Shown here: positions 1 through 10,429 of the stretch, piece by piece
How the letters are laid out: every line of letters begins with the position of its first letter
Numbering within the stretch: the stretch's first letter is position 1
Source of the DNA: Narthecium ossifragum
Lineage: Eukaryota > Streptophyta > Magnoliopsida > Dioscoreales > Nartheciaceae
Direction of reading: 5' to 3'
Length of the DNA stretch: 64,000 nucleotides
Assembly: GCA_963920575.1 (NCBI GenBank)
Contig: OY986975.1
Span: 17,205,897 to 17,269,896, forward strand
Notes under the pieces: generated by a model
Database searches by the model: none
Seen by the model: the letters and a program-made list of their open reading frames with translations, nothing else
Told to the model about the DNA's origin: nothing
Made by a program: the position numbers and the translations under genes

Positions 1-1652
1 AGCGATCCGTCGCTCTGGGCAGTGCTAGGAAGTGTATCCACTTGCTTACCATTCCTTAAGGTTACTACAGCTTGTGCACTTTCAAAGTTCTGATTATCAA
101 TATGGTGCAGGGCTCTAGGATTGGTCATGGGTTGACTCGGTAAGTGACCCTCTTCTCTCTTTGACATAGTGTTAGCCAGTTGTCCTAGATGTGTTTCTAT
201 TTTGGATATGGCTTGTGAATGTGAGGCTACAGTTCTTCCAATTTTATCCATATTAGCATTCATGCTATTCATATTAGCATTCATGTTGGCAAGTGTACTT
301 ATGATCGTGTCCAAAGCCGGCTCAGAGGATGCTTGTGGAGGAGGTTGAGGTGCAGCTTGTTGATATTGTGTAGAGTACCCTGGGTTGGGATTTGCAGAAG
401 GTCTAGGTGGGTACCGATTTGTGGAAGCACTAGAAGAACTACTCTGTCCTTGAAAAGTACTAGACTGTTGGGGTGGTCTCCAGCTAAAGTTGGGATGGTT
501 TCGCCAACCTGGATTATACGTATTTGAATACGGATTATTTTCAGGTTTAGTGAAACCATACGCCGTGTTTGCTTGCTCCTGAACAAATTCAGGAATTGAT
601 GGAGCCAGGGGACAGTCGGTAATGTGATGTTCAAGGCTAGAGCATAGTGCACAAGTTTGAGGTTGATTTTGGAACGGGGGAAGGTCAGGTACTTGACTCA
701 CTTCCAATTTATCAAACCGTTTGTTAAGGAGGGCTATTTGGGCAGTAATGGCTTCTAATCCAGAAAGTTCAAAGGTTCCCTTAGTTGTAGGCCGACTTCT
801 AGGGGTTGTGTATTGTTGTTGGGAATCAATGGAAATTTGTTCATAAAGGTTCCAAAACTCATCATCATCTTTATCTAAAGGAATACCCCCACAACAAGCT
901 TCAACCCTAGTTTTACATCTTTCATTAAGGCCTCTATAAAACTTATGAGTTAATTCCCACTTATGAATATCATGATGATGACATTTTCTCAAAAGGTCTT
1001 TAAATCTATCCCAGGCATCATGAAAAGACTCATCATCATATTGAACAAAGGTAAGGATTTCAGTCCGAAATTTCTCAGTTTTAATTATGGGAAAGAATTT
1101 CCTTAAAAATGCCTCTTGAAGTTGGTCCCAAGTTGTGATAAAGCGTGGAGGTAAACATTGAAGCCAGTGTTTAGCTTTATCTTTCAGAGAGAAGGGGAAG
1201 AGTTTTAACTTAAAGGCATCATCATTAAAATTTTCCATTTTCAGTGTAGCGATGGTATCGATAAAATTGTGAATGTGGTCATATGGGTCCTCATTACTTA
1301 AACCATGAAAGTGTGGTAACATTTGAATCGCTTGAGATCTAATCTCATAGTGTGAGGCTGTGATTGCAGGAGGATCAATGGAAGAAGTGTAAGTGTAGGC
1401 AGTGGGCAAGAAGTGATTTCTCAAAAGAACACGTTGTACCCCCCCATTGTTATTATTATTACCCTCCCTTCCCATATTAACATGAGAGTTGATGACATGT
1501 CCCTCATTTTCAGCCATGGTAACAAAGGTCTCGTGAATAGATTGCAAGTTACTCAAAGATTGTTGACCTAAGACTCTAGCTTTTCGGAGTGTGGTTTCTA
1601 GTTCTAGATCCAAAGGTTCCAACGGGATATTTAAGGATCGTCTACCTTGCAT
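1..1652 (-). CDS. gag: Gag polyprotein of element A (partial, open at left edge)
   Basis: A minus-strand frame is open from the ATG at 1652 to the window edge, about 550 codons with no stop. It begins MQGRRSLNIPLEPLDLELET. A second in-frame ATG (MAENEGHVIN) lies at about 1515. The middle holds a retrotransposon gag domain: a GLSNEDPYDHIHNF segment, then FSLKDKAKHWL, then an FLRKFFPI / WDRFKDLLRKCPHH region typical of plant Gypsy gag. A CCHC zinc knuckle (C-A-L-C, then H, then C with CX2CX4HX4C spacing) lies at about 610-652. A Gln/Pro/Asn-rich tail and a VVTLRNGK segment follow. The protein packages element RNA into particles. Protease and the rest of pol would follow beyond the left edge. 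The same domains occur in element B, but there they are frameshifted. Confidence 0.9.
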   Translation of the reverse strand, partial: MQGRRSLNIPLEPLDLELETTLRKARVLGQQSLSNLQSIHETFVTMAENEGHVINSHVNMGREGNNNNNGGVQRVLLRNHFLPTAYTYTSSIDPPAITASHYEIRSQAIQMLPHFHGLSNEDPYDHIHNFIDTIATLKMENFNDDAFKLKLFPFSLKDKAKHWLQCLPPRFITTWDQLQEAFLRKFFPIIKTEKFRTEILTFVQYDDESFHDAWDRFKDLLRKCHHHDIHKWELTHKFYRGLNERCKTRVEACCGGIPLDKDDDEFWNLYEQISIDSQQQYTTPRSRPTTKGTFELSGLEAITAQIALLNKRFDKLEVSQVPDLPPFQNQPQTCALCSSLEHHITDCPLAPSIPEFVQEQANTAYGFTKPENNPYSNTYNPGWRNHPNFSWRPPQQSSTFQGQSSSSSASTNRYPPRPSANPNPGYSTQYQQAAPQPPPQASSEPALDTIISTLANMNANMNSMNANMDKIGRTVASHSQAISKIETHLGQLANTMSKREEGHLPSQPMTNPRALHHIDNQNFESAQAVVTLRNGKQVDTLPSTAQSDGS

Positions 1653-2079
1653 GCAGGATCACACACAAACAGAGAAAAAGAAAATAGAAGATTCGGAGGA
1701 GAGGACAAAACCCGGAAAACAAGAATTGAAACGACAAAAAATTTGAAGTAAAAAGGCTTAGCTGACTGCGCAGTTCCGATCGATCGGTTTCCAGTCCGAT
1801 CGGTCGCTCCAGGCTGCAAGCTCCTTCACTCGAAATCCACTTCAAAGCAGATGACGCAATCCGATCGATCGGATTCAAGTCCGACCGATCGCTACAGGTG
1901 TCTGCCGAGTTGTGTTCTTCTTCAAGAAAAATCCGTTCCAATGCTGCAAAAATTCCAGAAAATTGTCAGAAAATTCCTAAAAAAATGTAGAATAACGAAA
2001 GGGAAAAATAAGAAAGATAAAAACCTAATGAAGCAAAGAAAATGAGTTAAGAGAAAATCAATTGGTTAACCGTCGAAAA
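1653..2079 (-). other. 5' leader of element A with paired GATCGATC-type motifs
   Basis: Untranslated region between primer binding site and gag. It holds two copies of a GATCGATC / GATCGGTC-like pair (1778 and 1798; 1863 and 1883), each spaced 20 bp. No other gene is apparent; short ORFs here are incidental. Confidence 0.6.
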
Positions 2080-2097
2080 TCCCCGGCAACGGCGCCA
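2080..2097 (-). promoter_or_regulatory. Primer binding site, tRNA-Asp type (element A)
   Basis: On the minus strand this reads TGGCGCCGTTGCCGGGGA, complementary to the 3' end of plant tRNA-Asp. It lies 5 bases after the LTR end at 2103, where minus-strand reverse transcription would be primed. Confidence 0.9.
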
Positions 2098-2102
2098 AAA
2101 AT

Positions 2103-3636
2103 TGATCGCTCACGAACGTCGTCGTTAAAATGTTGCTAACCTCAATCAAATCTTAAATTTATATCCTTATTCAATCACTAATACTACTACATAGACTAGT
2201 GGTGAAATCCGGAGTCGATCCACAGGGAATTACTTGGAAAACCAAAATCGATTCTCAAAACTCTTGATCTAAGCCAAACACTTCAATGACAGATTGATAT
2301 AACTGAAATTATCTAAGAAAGCAAAGGAAAATATTAAGGTTTTAATCAGATGGAAAAAGATGTCTTAGGAAATACACAATCCACCCTAGTTTCACCCTTA
2401 ATCTTCCATAGTTATCATCTTGATCACTTCTCTAAGCATTATGGATTGTATGGCTACAAGCTCACACGAATCCCTAAAAGAAGGTTTTATATTCCCTACG
2501 GCATAACCTATCTTTGTTTGGGATAAATCATCTTTGGTCCTACCATTATCTTAAGTTATTCTACTTCTAATGACCTTAGCATGACTTATCTTCACGTAGC
2601 ATAGATTATCTCAAAGGTAAATCACAAACCACATGCAAACTATCTCATGAATCTCTACACTCAAGTACAACCATCATGTAGGACTAATAATACGTCAACG
2701 GAACTCTGTTCCTTCAACTCTATAATCATTAAAATCATATTCATGAGATTATACTTAAAGAAGTTCACAAAAATCCAACTAAGAAAGATCAAAAGTTACA
2801 CTAGGGTTTCATCGTATTCCTAAGAACAAGAAAACTAGCCACTCATCTCTTGGAAATCAGCCATAGGTGTAGAAGATGAAGCTGTCGATCCCCGCGGAAA
2901 GATCACCGTCTTCAAAACCCTCACCTTCTCCTCCAAAAGTGCTCCAAAAGATGATATTTTTCGGTTGGAAGACCCCTTTATATATTAGAAACCCTAAACC
3001 TGTGAATTAGGAGTGTTAAACTCTAATTTCCCTAATTTCCGGATCGCTGATGTCATCTGAGCGATCGATCGGACTTCCCAGTTTGACTGGGTTAATAACT
3101 GCCACGTCATCAGCTTCCTTATTCTTCAATTCCTACTCGGAATTTCGATTTGTAATCAATTCTGAAACTAATCTGTTCGGAATCTGAGAAAGTCTTCAAC
3201 AAGAAAGTTCTAGATCTGGAAGTCTTCTTTTATCTCCAAAAATTTCAGAATATTCTAATTAATTTAGAATATTTAGCGAATATTCTCTTCAGCATCGACG
3301 GTGCAGCTTTCCAGCTTATGTATCTTCATGTATTCCTCAATTCTGCTATCACGCAATCAGGAATCTCACAATGTGTCCAACAGAAACATTATAGATCTCT
3401 GAGTCTTCTACAATGTCCCAAAATTTCAGAATATTTGGAGTTTCAGAGAATATCTGGTGAATATTTTCCCAATGGTCGACGAAGCTGTATTTTTCTTCAT
3501 TTTAGCCGAATTTCTTGTATCTCTTCTCAAACCATGATTAAACCTGAAATCAACTAATAAATCATCAAATACACCTGCTCTAGGCATAACAAAGGTAATT
3601 TAAGGAGTTTAATTAGGAATAATTAGTGACTTATCA
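2103..3636 (-). repeat. 5' LTR of element A (about 1534 bp)
   Basis: On the minus strand it starts TGATAAGTCACTAATT at 3636 and ends GAGCGATCA at 2103, just before the primer site, giving canonical TG...CA ends. It holds one GATCGATC near 3064. No coding potential is seen. Confidence 0.8.
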
Positions 3637-3751
3637 GTACATATGCCGGATCGGAGGAGGAAGACGAAGGAGAGGGTGTGGGAACCCGCACTTTACCAGA
3701 AGTAGAAGCCCTTGCTTTGATAGCAAACTTTTTGGCTCTCTTGGGCGGCAT
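3637..3751 (-). pseudogene. Env-like / 'plant transposon protein' ORF of element B, 5' end only
   Basis: From the ATG at 3751 the frame reads MPPKRAKKFAIKARASTSGK and continues 38 residues through a Ser/Pro-rich stretch (TPSPSSSSSDPAYV). It is cut at 3637 by the LTR of element A. Basic PKRAKK starts and Ser-rich leaders are common in the extra ORF that Athila-type elements carry between pol and the 3' LTR. That identification comes from position and composition, not from a conserved domain. Confidence 0.5.
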
Positions 3752-4422
3752 GGCTCGAAACGGGAAGAGTGGCGGCCGGCGGTGAAGAAGGAAGGAATAG
3801 TTAAAAAGAGGGTTTGGGGTTTTGAGGGGGTATGGGTTTATGGCGATGAGGAAGATATGGTGGGAAGGGACGACAATGGATGAGTGTGATCGCCGGAGGT
3901 TGGCCGGACTTAGGTCGGACGGAGGTCGCAAACGAAGAGGCAGGGCATCGTCAGAGAAGATGAAAGAGCAATGGAGCGGAGCGATGTCCAAGGAAGAGGG
4001 AAAAATGACGCTGGCAAAATAGGGGCCCAGACACCCGATCCGGATCGATCTTGCTTGGAAAGCAGATCGATCCCAATCGAGATCGATCTCAAGTCCGCAT
4101 GATATCGATCCGGCTTAGTCTATCACCTAGGTACGTGTTTGGTCAAAGAGGATCGATCTCTAAGGTCCTTGAGATCGATCCCTTTTCTCCAGGACTGCAG
4201 AAACAGGGCGATTACACTAGACTCTGCCCACAAGCTGTATCTACCAACACTACCCCCGAGGCATAAACATATAGCAACCATGCACACAATGATAAAAATA
4301 AACGACAAAACTTACAAAAAGCAAATAAATAAATTAAGAGCAAGTAACTACTAGAAACCGATGGGTTGCCTCCCATCAAGCGCTCGGTTTAACGTCGCTA
4401 GCCCGACGAAGTTAACGACCAA
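3752..4422 (-). other. Element B spacer between pol and env-like ORF
   Basis: No conserved coding. It holds GATCGATC copies at 4043, 4065 and 4081, then 4151 and 4173. The pairs 4043/4065 and 4151/4173 are each spaced exactly 22 bp, as in the LTRs. Confidence 0.55.
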
Positions 4423-5700
4423 TCATTTATAATGTGGCTCCGCCAAGGTCATTGTTGGATCAAGTTGTAGAGGATTTTCAATATAAAGTTTTAATCTATG
4501 ACCCTTTACTTTAAAAATTGAGCCGGACTTAATATGACGGATTTTAATTGCCATGTGGGGAAGAATCTGTTGTACGAGGAATGGGCCGGTCCACCTAGAC
4601 CTAGGTTTGCCCGAAGAGAGTCTAGGTCTAGCCTTGAATAACCAAACTTTATCGTAAACTTTCACAACTCTCCGATGAATGAATTTAGGTGGCATACTCA
4701 AAGATGGTAACGCTAGAGTTGAAGAAATATGAGGTCCAGGATCAATCGGAATTTCCCTCCAAGAAATCTTACATACCTCCTCGTATAAACCATCATTTCT
4801 CGCATCCTCAACAAGATTAAGATTATTAACATCACAAATAGGTGAATCATCCTTCACATCTACAACTTCATCTTTCGACTCTGAAAAATCAACAATAAGA
4901 TCCGGTAAAGCATTTTTAACTACTATCTCATCATCATCCAAGACAGCAACATCACATGGACGTTTATAACTTCCACTAAACACATCATCACCATCATCAT
5001 CATGCACTATTTTATTCATCTCCTCATCCACACACCTATCGATATCATCATCATTTATCATTGTGTTTATCATGAAACAATCATCATCATATGCATGGTT
5101 CTTCGATGTATGAAAAATATTCAATTTCAACTCAATGTTTCCAAAAGTAACCGTCATGATTCCATCCCTAGAATTAATACATGCATTGGCCGTAGCTAAG
5201 AAGGGTCGGCCTAAAATTATAGGAACGGTTTTCTTAGTTTGCACGCTTGGTTCCATATCCAACACCACGAAATCTACAGGAAATACACATTGATCAACCC
5301 TAACTAAGACATCCTCAAGGATACCCCGTGGAGTTTTGATTGACCGATCGGCTAACTGTAGAGTCATAGCGGTGGGTTTTAATTCTCCTATACCGAATTT
5401 GGAGTATAATGAATATGGCATGAGATTCACACTGGATCCCAAATCAAGCAACGCTCCTTCTATCAAATGACTTCCTATGATGCAGGATATCATAGGAGTA
5501 CCTGGATCTTTAAGCTTAGGAGGAATATCACTTCGAAGAATAGAACTTACTTGTTCGGTTAGGAAAATCTTTTTAGAAACATGCGATCGAGATCGACGCT
5601 TCTGAGTACATAAATCTTTTAAGAATTTCGCATAAGAAGGAACTTGTTTAATCGCATCTAAAAGAGGAAAATTAATATGAACTTTCTTAAAAACTTCCAT
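4423..5700 (-). pseudogene. pol: Retropepsin fused to integrase C-terminus (deleted pol of element B)
   Basis: A single 425-codon open frame. Residues about 1-65 are the gag-protease junction (MEVFKKVHINFPLLDAIKQV). Residues about 75-195 are an aspartic protease with the D-L-G-S-S active-site motif (Asp86) and the ILGRPFL motif near 162-168. Residues about 200-310 form a very acidic Asp-rich linker. Residues about 336-410 match the integrase C-terminal region (VYDKVWLFKARPRL, then SRWTGPFLV, then KVKGHRLK). Reverse transcriptase, RNase H and the integrase catalytic core, normally well over 2 kb, are absent, yet the frame stays open across the join. The first ATG is internal to the family's normal polyprotein. 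Upstream gag is in another frame because of a frameshift near 5690. Confidence 0.8.
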
Positions 5701-7579
5701 AATTTCATCAAGTTTGGAAATTTGTAAGGCTTTGAAGTCGGATCTACTAGGGCCTCAGGAAAAGGAATTTTCGGTACATAGGTCCTAGGATTCGGTTCCA
5801 GTGATGAAGTGGAATCATGACGAGCAGGAATTGAAGTTTTGGGTAACACTTCATCATTAGATGCATGCAAGTCTCTATCTAATGGAACTTGAGAAGTAGA
5901 TGGAGTTGCATTGAGAGGTTGGGACGTAAGATCATGATCTAGACATTCTTCATTCCGTTTCTCAACATTGTCGAAGGTCTTTCCACTTCGCAGAGTAGTG
6001 ACGGCTTGGACTTGTTCATGAGAAGTCTCAACGGAATGTTGACCTGTAGGGTTAGGAACGGGTTGACTTGGTAAGGTACCTTCTTCTCTCCTATGCATAG
6101 AATTAGCCAATTGACCCATTTGAGCCTCAATCTTAGCTAACGTTCGAGAATGAGAATGGATCAATTTGGTTAATTCATCCATATTTGGGCTTTGATTTGG
6201 TTGTGGTGGAGGAAGAGATGGTTGATTTTGAATTGCTTGAGGGTGTGGAGAACCATAAGGTTGATACCCCCAAGACTGAGAAGGTTGAGATTGATAAGGC
6301 ACTTGGGAGGTATAATTTTTAGACGGCCGAGATGATGGCTGAAATTTCGGAGGGTAATTTGGATTTTGATTATTCATCGGTGGCCTAGGATTGAACGAAT
6401 CAGACTGTTGACCATGTGTTCTCCAAGAGAAATTTGGGTGATTCCGTAAACCAGGATTATAAGTATTAGAATATGGATCATAAGCTGGTTTGGACTGATT
6501 ATAAATTGCATTCACATGTTCCTGCACTAATTCTGGATATTGAAGAGCTAAATGACAATCCGTGACATCATGACCAGAATTTGAACATAAGAAACAAATA
6601 TCTCCTGAATGCGGTGGCAATGGAGGATTTGAAGATACTACTTGGTTTGTAGTCTGCGTCAGAACTTGGTCAAGCTTCCTACTTAGAATATCTACTTGTT
6701 GAGCCAAGCGAGTAGATTCATTTAATTCCAGGGTACCCCTAGGTCTAGCTTGATTGGATGAATTCGGGTATTCCTAGAAGAGGAAGCATGATGTTGAGAA
6801 TTCTCCGCTAACCTCTCAAAAAGCCTCCACGAATCATCAAGAGGATTCGTAATAAACACTCCTCCACATGCGGCATCAATAGTCATTTGATGTCTCTCTT
6901 TAAGGCCATTATAAAAGTTCTCTATGACAGCCCATTGAGGGAATTGATGGTGAGGACACTTCCTAAGGAGTTCCCTATATCTATCCCATGCTTCAGGAAA
7001 AAGTTCATAATCAGCTTGCTTGAAAGACGAAATTTCTTTACTAAGATCACTGGTCTTGGTAATTGGAAAGAATTTAGCAAGAAATTGAGTTTGAAGTTGA
7101 GGCCAAATCGTGATAGATCTGGGCTCTAAAGATGTAAGCCAATATTTAGCTTTGCCCTTGAGAGTAAAGGAAAAGAGTTTCAATTTCCACGCATCGTCAG
7201 TAAAATTATTGACTTTCACGGTCGAACTAATCAAGATAAATTCTTCTATATGCTTGTACGGATCTTCATGAGACAGACCATGAAAGGCAGGAAGAGATTG
7301 AAGAAACTGAGGCTTGATTTCATAGTGGGCAGCTCCTATCACTGGGGGTTGAATGCATGAATTTGAAGTAAATGAAGTAGGAATATAAAAATCTTTCATA
7401 TTCATACGGCCTTGATCTTCGTGATGGGTCGGATTTTCATCATGATCATGATGATCATCTAAGTTATGGTTCTCCATGAATAAATCAGGAGAAATATTCA
7501 CAAGTTTACGCAATGCAGCACGAGAATTCAAGAATTCTTGCAATGTAATATTTAAATCTGAATCTTCACTAACATTCAT
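5658..7579 (-). pseudogene. gag: Gag of element B, frameshifted
   Basis: Two frames together make one gag. The first (7579-6722) begins MNVSEDSDLNITLQEF and has the gag core: GLSHEDPYKHIEEF, FTLKGKAKYWL, FLAKFFPI, WDRYRELLRKCPHH. Near 6750 the frame shifts, and the second part (about 6720-5658) continues with AQQVDILSRKLDQVL, a CCHC knuckle (CFLCSNSGHDVTDC), a Pro/Gln/Asn-rich stretch and VTTLRSGK. A second shift near 5690 separates it from the protease frame. Order and motifs match gag of element A, but the sequences have clearly diverged. The protein would not be made intact. Confidence 0.85.
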
Positions 7580-7823
7580 CCATATACCACATCACCAGAA
7601 CAACCAAGGTTTAGAGATACAAACAGTGCTATCTCGGTGAAGCTTTGACCGATGCTCCTTCTCCGCTTGGAAGGTGCTTCGTCAAAGTCCCTAACGCACG
7701 ATCAAAAAGATAGGAAATATTAGCACTGGTACTATTTTTGGTCTTTTATATTATAAACGACAGAAATAAAGATAACTTAATTGAAATAAAACTACACTAG
7801 GCAATTAACTCAATAAACCGTGA

Positions 7824-7841
7824 TCCCCGGCAACGGCGCCA
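7824..7841 (-). promoter_or_regulatory. Primer binding site, tRNA-Asp type (element B)
   Basis: Same 18 bases as in element A (TGGCGCCGTTGCCGGGGA on the minus strand), 6 bases from the LTR end. The 240-base leader between here and the gag ATG at 7579 shows no other feature. Confidence 0.9.
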
Positions 7842-7847
7842 AAATTT

Positions 7848-9426
7848 TGACACGCCTTGAAAAGTGTCGTTACCTTAACAAGAACACCAAAATTACAAAT
7901 TTATAATCCGAATCACTACTAACTACTTAAGGGGTAGATAGCTATGAGTCCGAGTCGGTCCACAGGGAAAACAGGATTAAGTCTAATTACCGCGCATAGT
8001 TATAAATCAAAAGTTAAGGAAGATGAATGATAGTTGGTCTTTGAACTATTTGTAACTCGAATTAAACTAAATCAGGAGAATAACAATAGGAGAAAAAGCT
8101 AGGAAGTTCTAATCAGTAATCGAGAGCTATCTAGGCATTCCTAGGATAAGAGCAATTCTATAAGTTCTAGATGGTTTTCTAAGGTTGATAGAAGATCGGC
8201 TAGGTCCACTATCACTCAACATAGATTCATTAGAAGTCTACGTCGGAATGAAGATCAAATCAGCGGATAATTGGTATGAGAAAAATCAAAGTGGTTCTAG
8301 CACTTTGAGATCGCCTAATCAATAAAGATAAAGAACGAATTGTAGGTTACAATCATAGGTCTTAATGGTTCTAGCATTAAAGTAGTGGTTCTAGCACTCC
8401 TACAATCATAATTTAGGGTTTAGAATCCAATCCAAAGATCTAACATGGTTCTAGCATGAAAGCATCTGGAACAAGTCCTAACCCTAGCCTCTAACATGCA
8501 ATGCTCAAAACTAGCGATCGTAATCTCAGCATAACTTTCACATCCGAACTCGAAACAAGGTGATTCAAGATTCGGTGGAAAGCTAAGGAAGAGATCTACA
8601 ACTTTTGTGTTTTGAGTTGTCACAGAATCCGGCTGTATACCCACGGAAAAACCGAGACAAGACAAACCGAATTTAGGGCACAAAGAACATGCAATCCATT
8701 CACCATAATAAATATTACCAATAGATATAAACTCTGAAATCAATCCATTAAACCATCATAAAATACATGCTCTGATCCATAGGGAAAAACCTAGATAAAC
8801 TCTGTATTACATCATAGAATTTCCTAGACTAAGGATTTAGCTACTCATCTTGAAGAGACGATCCATCGGAGAAGGTTGATGACGCCCTCCCGCTATGGAT
8901 CTATCTTCAAGATCTAACCCTAATGTTTATTGAGGAAGAAGAGTCAAGGAAACACCCAGAAGGAGAGGAAAATTCGTCTATGGGTGGCTGCCAAAAATCC
9001 TCTCACAAGGTCTATTTATAGGCCTTAACTAAACCCTAACTCGGATTAGATCTCAACCCTTTATTTTTCCCGCAACACAAAAAGGGATCGATCCCCTTTG
9101 GGAAGCGGATCGATCTCCTTCGTCCGTGAACTCAGGATCTGGATTTTGCCCGACCAAGATTGATCTCCTTTGGAAACGGGATCGATCCTCTTTGCTTCGA
9201 CTGGCCCGCTTCTTGCTGGAATAATAAGATCGATCCCCTTTGGAAACGGGATCGATCCCATTTACGCAGAATTGCCAGAATCACTTCGTTTTAGCACAAA
9301 ACTTAACCTAACCTTCGTTGAAGGCTCTTACACCTGAAATGTACCATAGACCATCAAAATAGCATTGCTCGGAGGCTAACAGGACCTAGTTAAAGGGGTG
9401 ATTTGTGCACTTTTCACGCGTTATCA
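7848..9426 (-). repeat. 5' LTR of element B (about 1579 bp)
   Basis: Minus strand: starts TGATAACGCGTGAAAAGTGC at 9426 and ends CTTTTCAAGGCGTGTCA at 7848. The first 60 or so bases resemble the starts of the LTRs at 13246 (minus) and 39851 (plus), so the three form one family. Probable U3 holds GATCGATC or one-mismatch copies at 9086/9108, 9158/9180 and 9228/9250, all spaced 22 bp. Its two ends are near-inverted copies over about 19 bases. Confidence 0.85.
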
Positions 9427-9690
9427 ATACCCTGAAGCTTGAAGGGACAACCACACTTCCTCGTCCCGGAGTTGATGGTCTTCCTCTTTCGGGTGATTAA
9501 TGACATTTTTGAGCTTGCATAATGCTCTATGACTGTTTTCTGATAAGCTCCACTTCGCTCACATGCCAAAGTGATCCTTGGCTTTCTACCGGCACCCCCA
9601 ACCTCTGAATTCTTTATTACAACCACCAAGCCATTCTGTTTTCCAACTTGTTGTGTCCAGTGGACAAGTGTTTGGCTGCTGTGAAAGATC
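9427..9690 (-). pseudogene. FAR1-type DNA-binding domain fragment (MULE transposase or FRS gene)
   Basis: The minus strand encodes VHWTQQVGKQNGLVVVIK, then GRKPRITLACERSGAY, then TINSGTRKCGCPFKLQG. This is the FAR1 DNA-binding domain found in Mutator-like transposases and the domesticated FHY3/FAR1 family, with its Cys-x-Cys zinc-binding pair. Translation is open to 9427, where the LTR of element B begins, so the gene was split by that insertion and the rest lies beyond the left edge. The upstream limit near 9690 is approximate (a stop lies just beyond). I cannot tell whether it came from a transposase or a FAR1-related gene. Confidence 0.7.
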
Positions 9691-10429
9691 TATAGATAAA
9701 AAATAATGATTAGAATGATGATTTATGAAGTCACTAGTAATCCAACTAAATATAATGATTGGATAGCATATCTCGTCGGTTGTGAAGGCCTTGGTGTAGT
9801 CATAGTTGACACCCCCCAAATCTTCACCATTAAAAGTATAACCCTGATAATAATCAAGCAATTAGCATTCGTAAACTCTGAAATTTGATTTGGGTCTTGA
9901 AGATCGTCGCAGACAACGATCAGTAGAATACCACCGATATATTATATTTAATCGGTAACCGATATATTATATTTAATAGGTAATATACTACTGATACAAA
10001 GACGATGCAGAGATACCGTTAGTAATTCATATAAAATGGTATCTATGTACCGTTGGGTTGTGCAGGTGTATCGGTAATATACTACCAATTACATGTGTAT
10101 CGGCAATTTCCTAGCCTTCTTCCTCTTCATTGTCCATTTCCATCAGTGGCAGTAGCTTTCTTCCTGTTTTGGTGATCGATTGTGTGACAAGGGAAATTGT
10201 TTTGGTGATCAATTGTGTGACGAGGGCAAGGCAACCGTGAGGGGGAGGTGGTATTGGAGAAGAAAAGCATGGAGAAGAGAGGAGTCCGTGGAGAGAAGAG
10301 CCAGATGAGATGATCGAAGAAGATGATCGGAGATTGTCAGAGAAGATGATCGAAAAAGATGGTCGGACGGAGAGGATGAACGGAGAAGATGAGGCATTTA
10401 AGGCAAGAGCGTGAGGGTAGGTAGTAAAA
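9691..10429. other. Intergenic, AT-rich then G/A-rich low complexity
   Basis: No gene recognised. A 25-bp unit (ACCGATATATTATATTTAAT core) is repeated in tandem at 9933-9982. Several ATCGGTA-type motifs follow to 10110. From 10200 to 10400 there is imprecise GAAGATGATCGGAGA-like repetition. Confidence 0.5.

Larger units (their letters stand above)
1..3636 (-). mobile_element. Athila-like Ty3/Gypsy LTR retrotransposon A (5' part)
   Basis: Read on the minus strand, the element runs 5' LTR (3636-2103), tRNA-Asp primer binding site (2097-2080), a 430-base leader, then gag (1652 to the left edge). Only this 5' portion is in the window. It interrupts a reading frame that starts at 3751, so it is nested in the older element B. 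The five bases next to the LTR end are GTACA; the matching target duplication would lie off the left edge. Gag is uninterrupted, so this insertion looks younger than B. Family assignment rests on the tRNA-Asp primer site, the 1.5-kb LTR and the gag type. Confidence 0.85.
3637..9426 (-). mobile_element. Athila-like Ty3/Gypsy retrotransposon B, internally deleted
   Basis: Minus-strand order: LTR (9426-7848), tRNA-Asp primer site (7841-7824), frameshifted gag (7579-5658), protease joined to the integrase C-terminus (5700-4423), a 670-base spacer, and the start of an env-like ORF (3751-3637) cut by element A. Reverse transcriptase, RNase H and the integrase core are missing, so the copy cannot move by itself. 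The 3' LTR would lie beyond the left edge. It inserted into a FAR1/MULE-type gene at 9426/9427; the expected target duplication is ATACC (9427-9431), with the partner outside the window. Confidence 0.85.

Noticed and set aside
2080..2097. Match to tRNA-Asp
   Set aside because: Only the 3' 18 bases are present at an LTR border; this is a primer binding site, not a tRNA gene.
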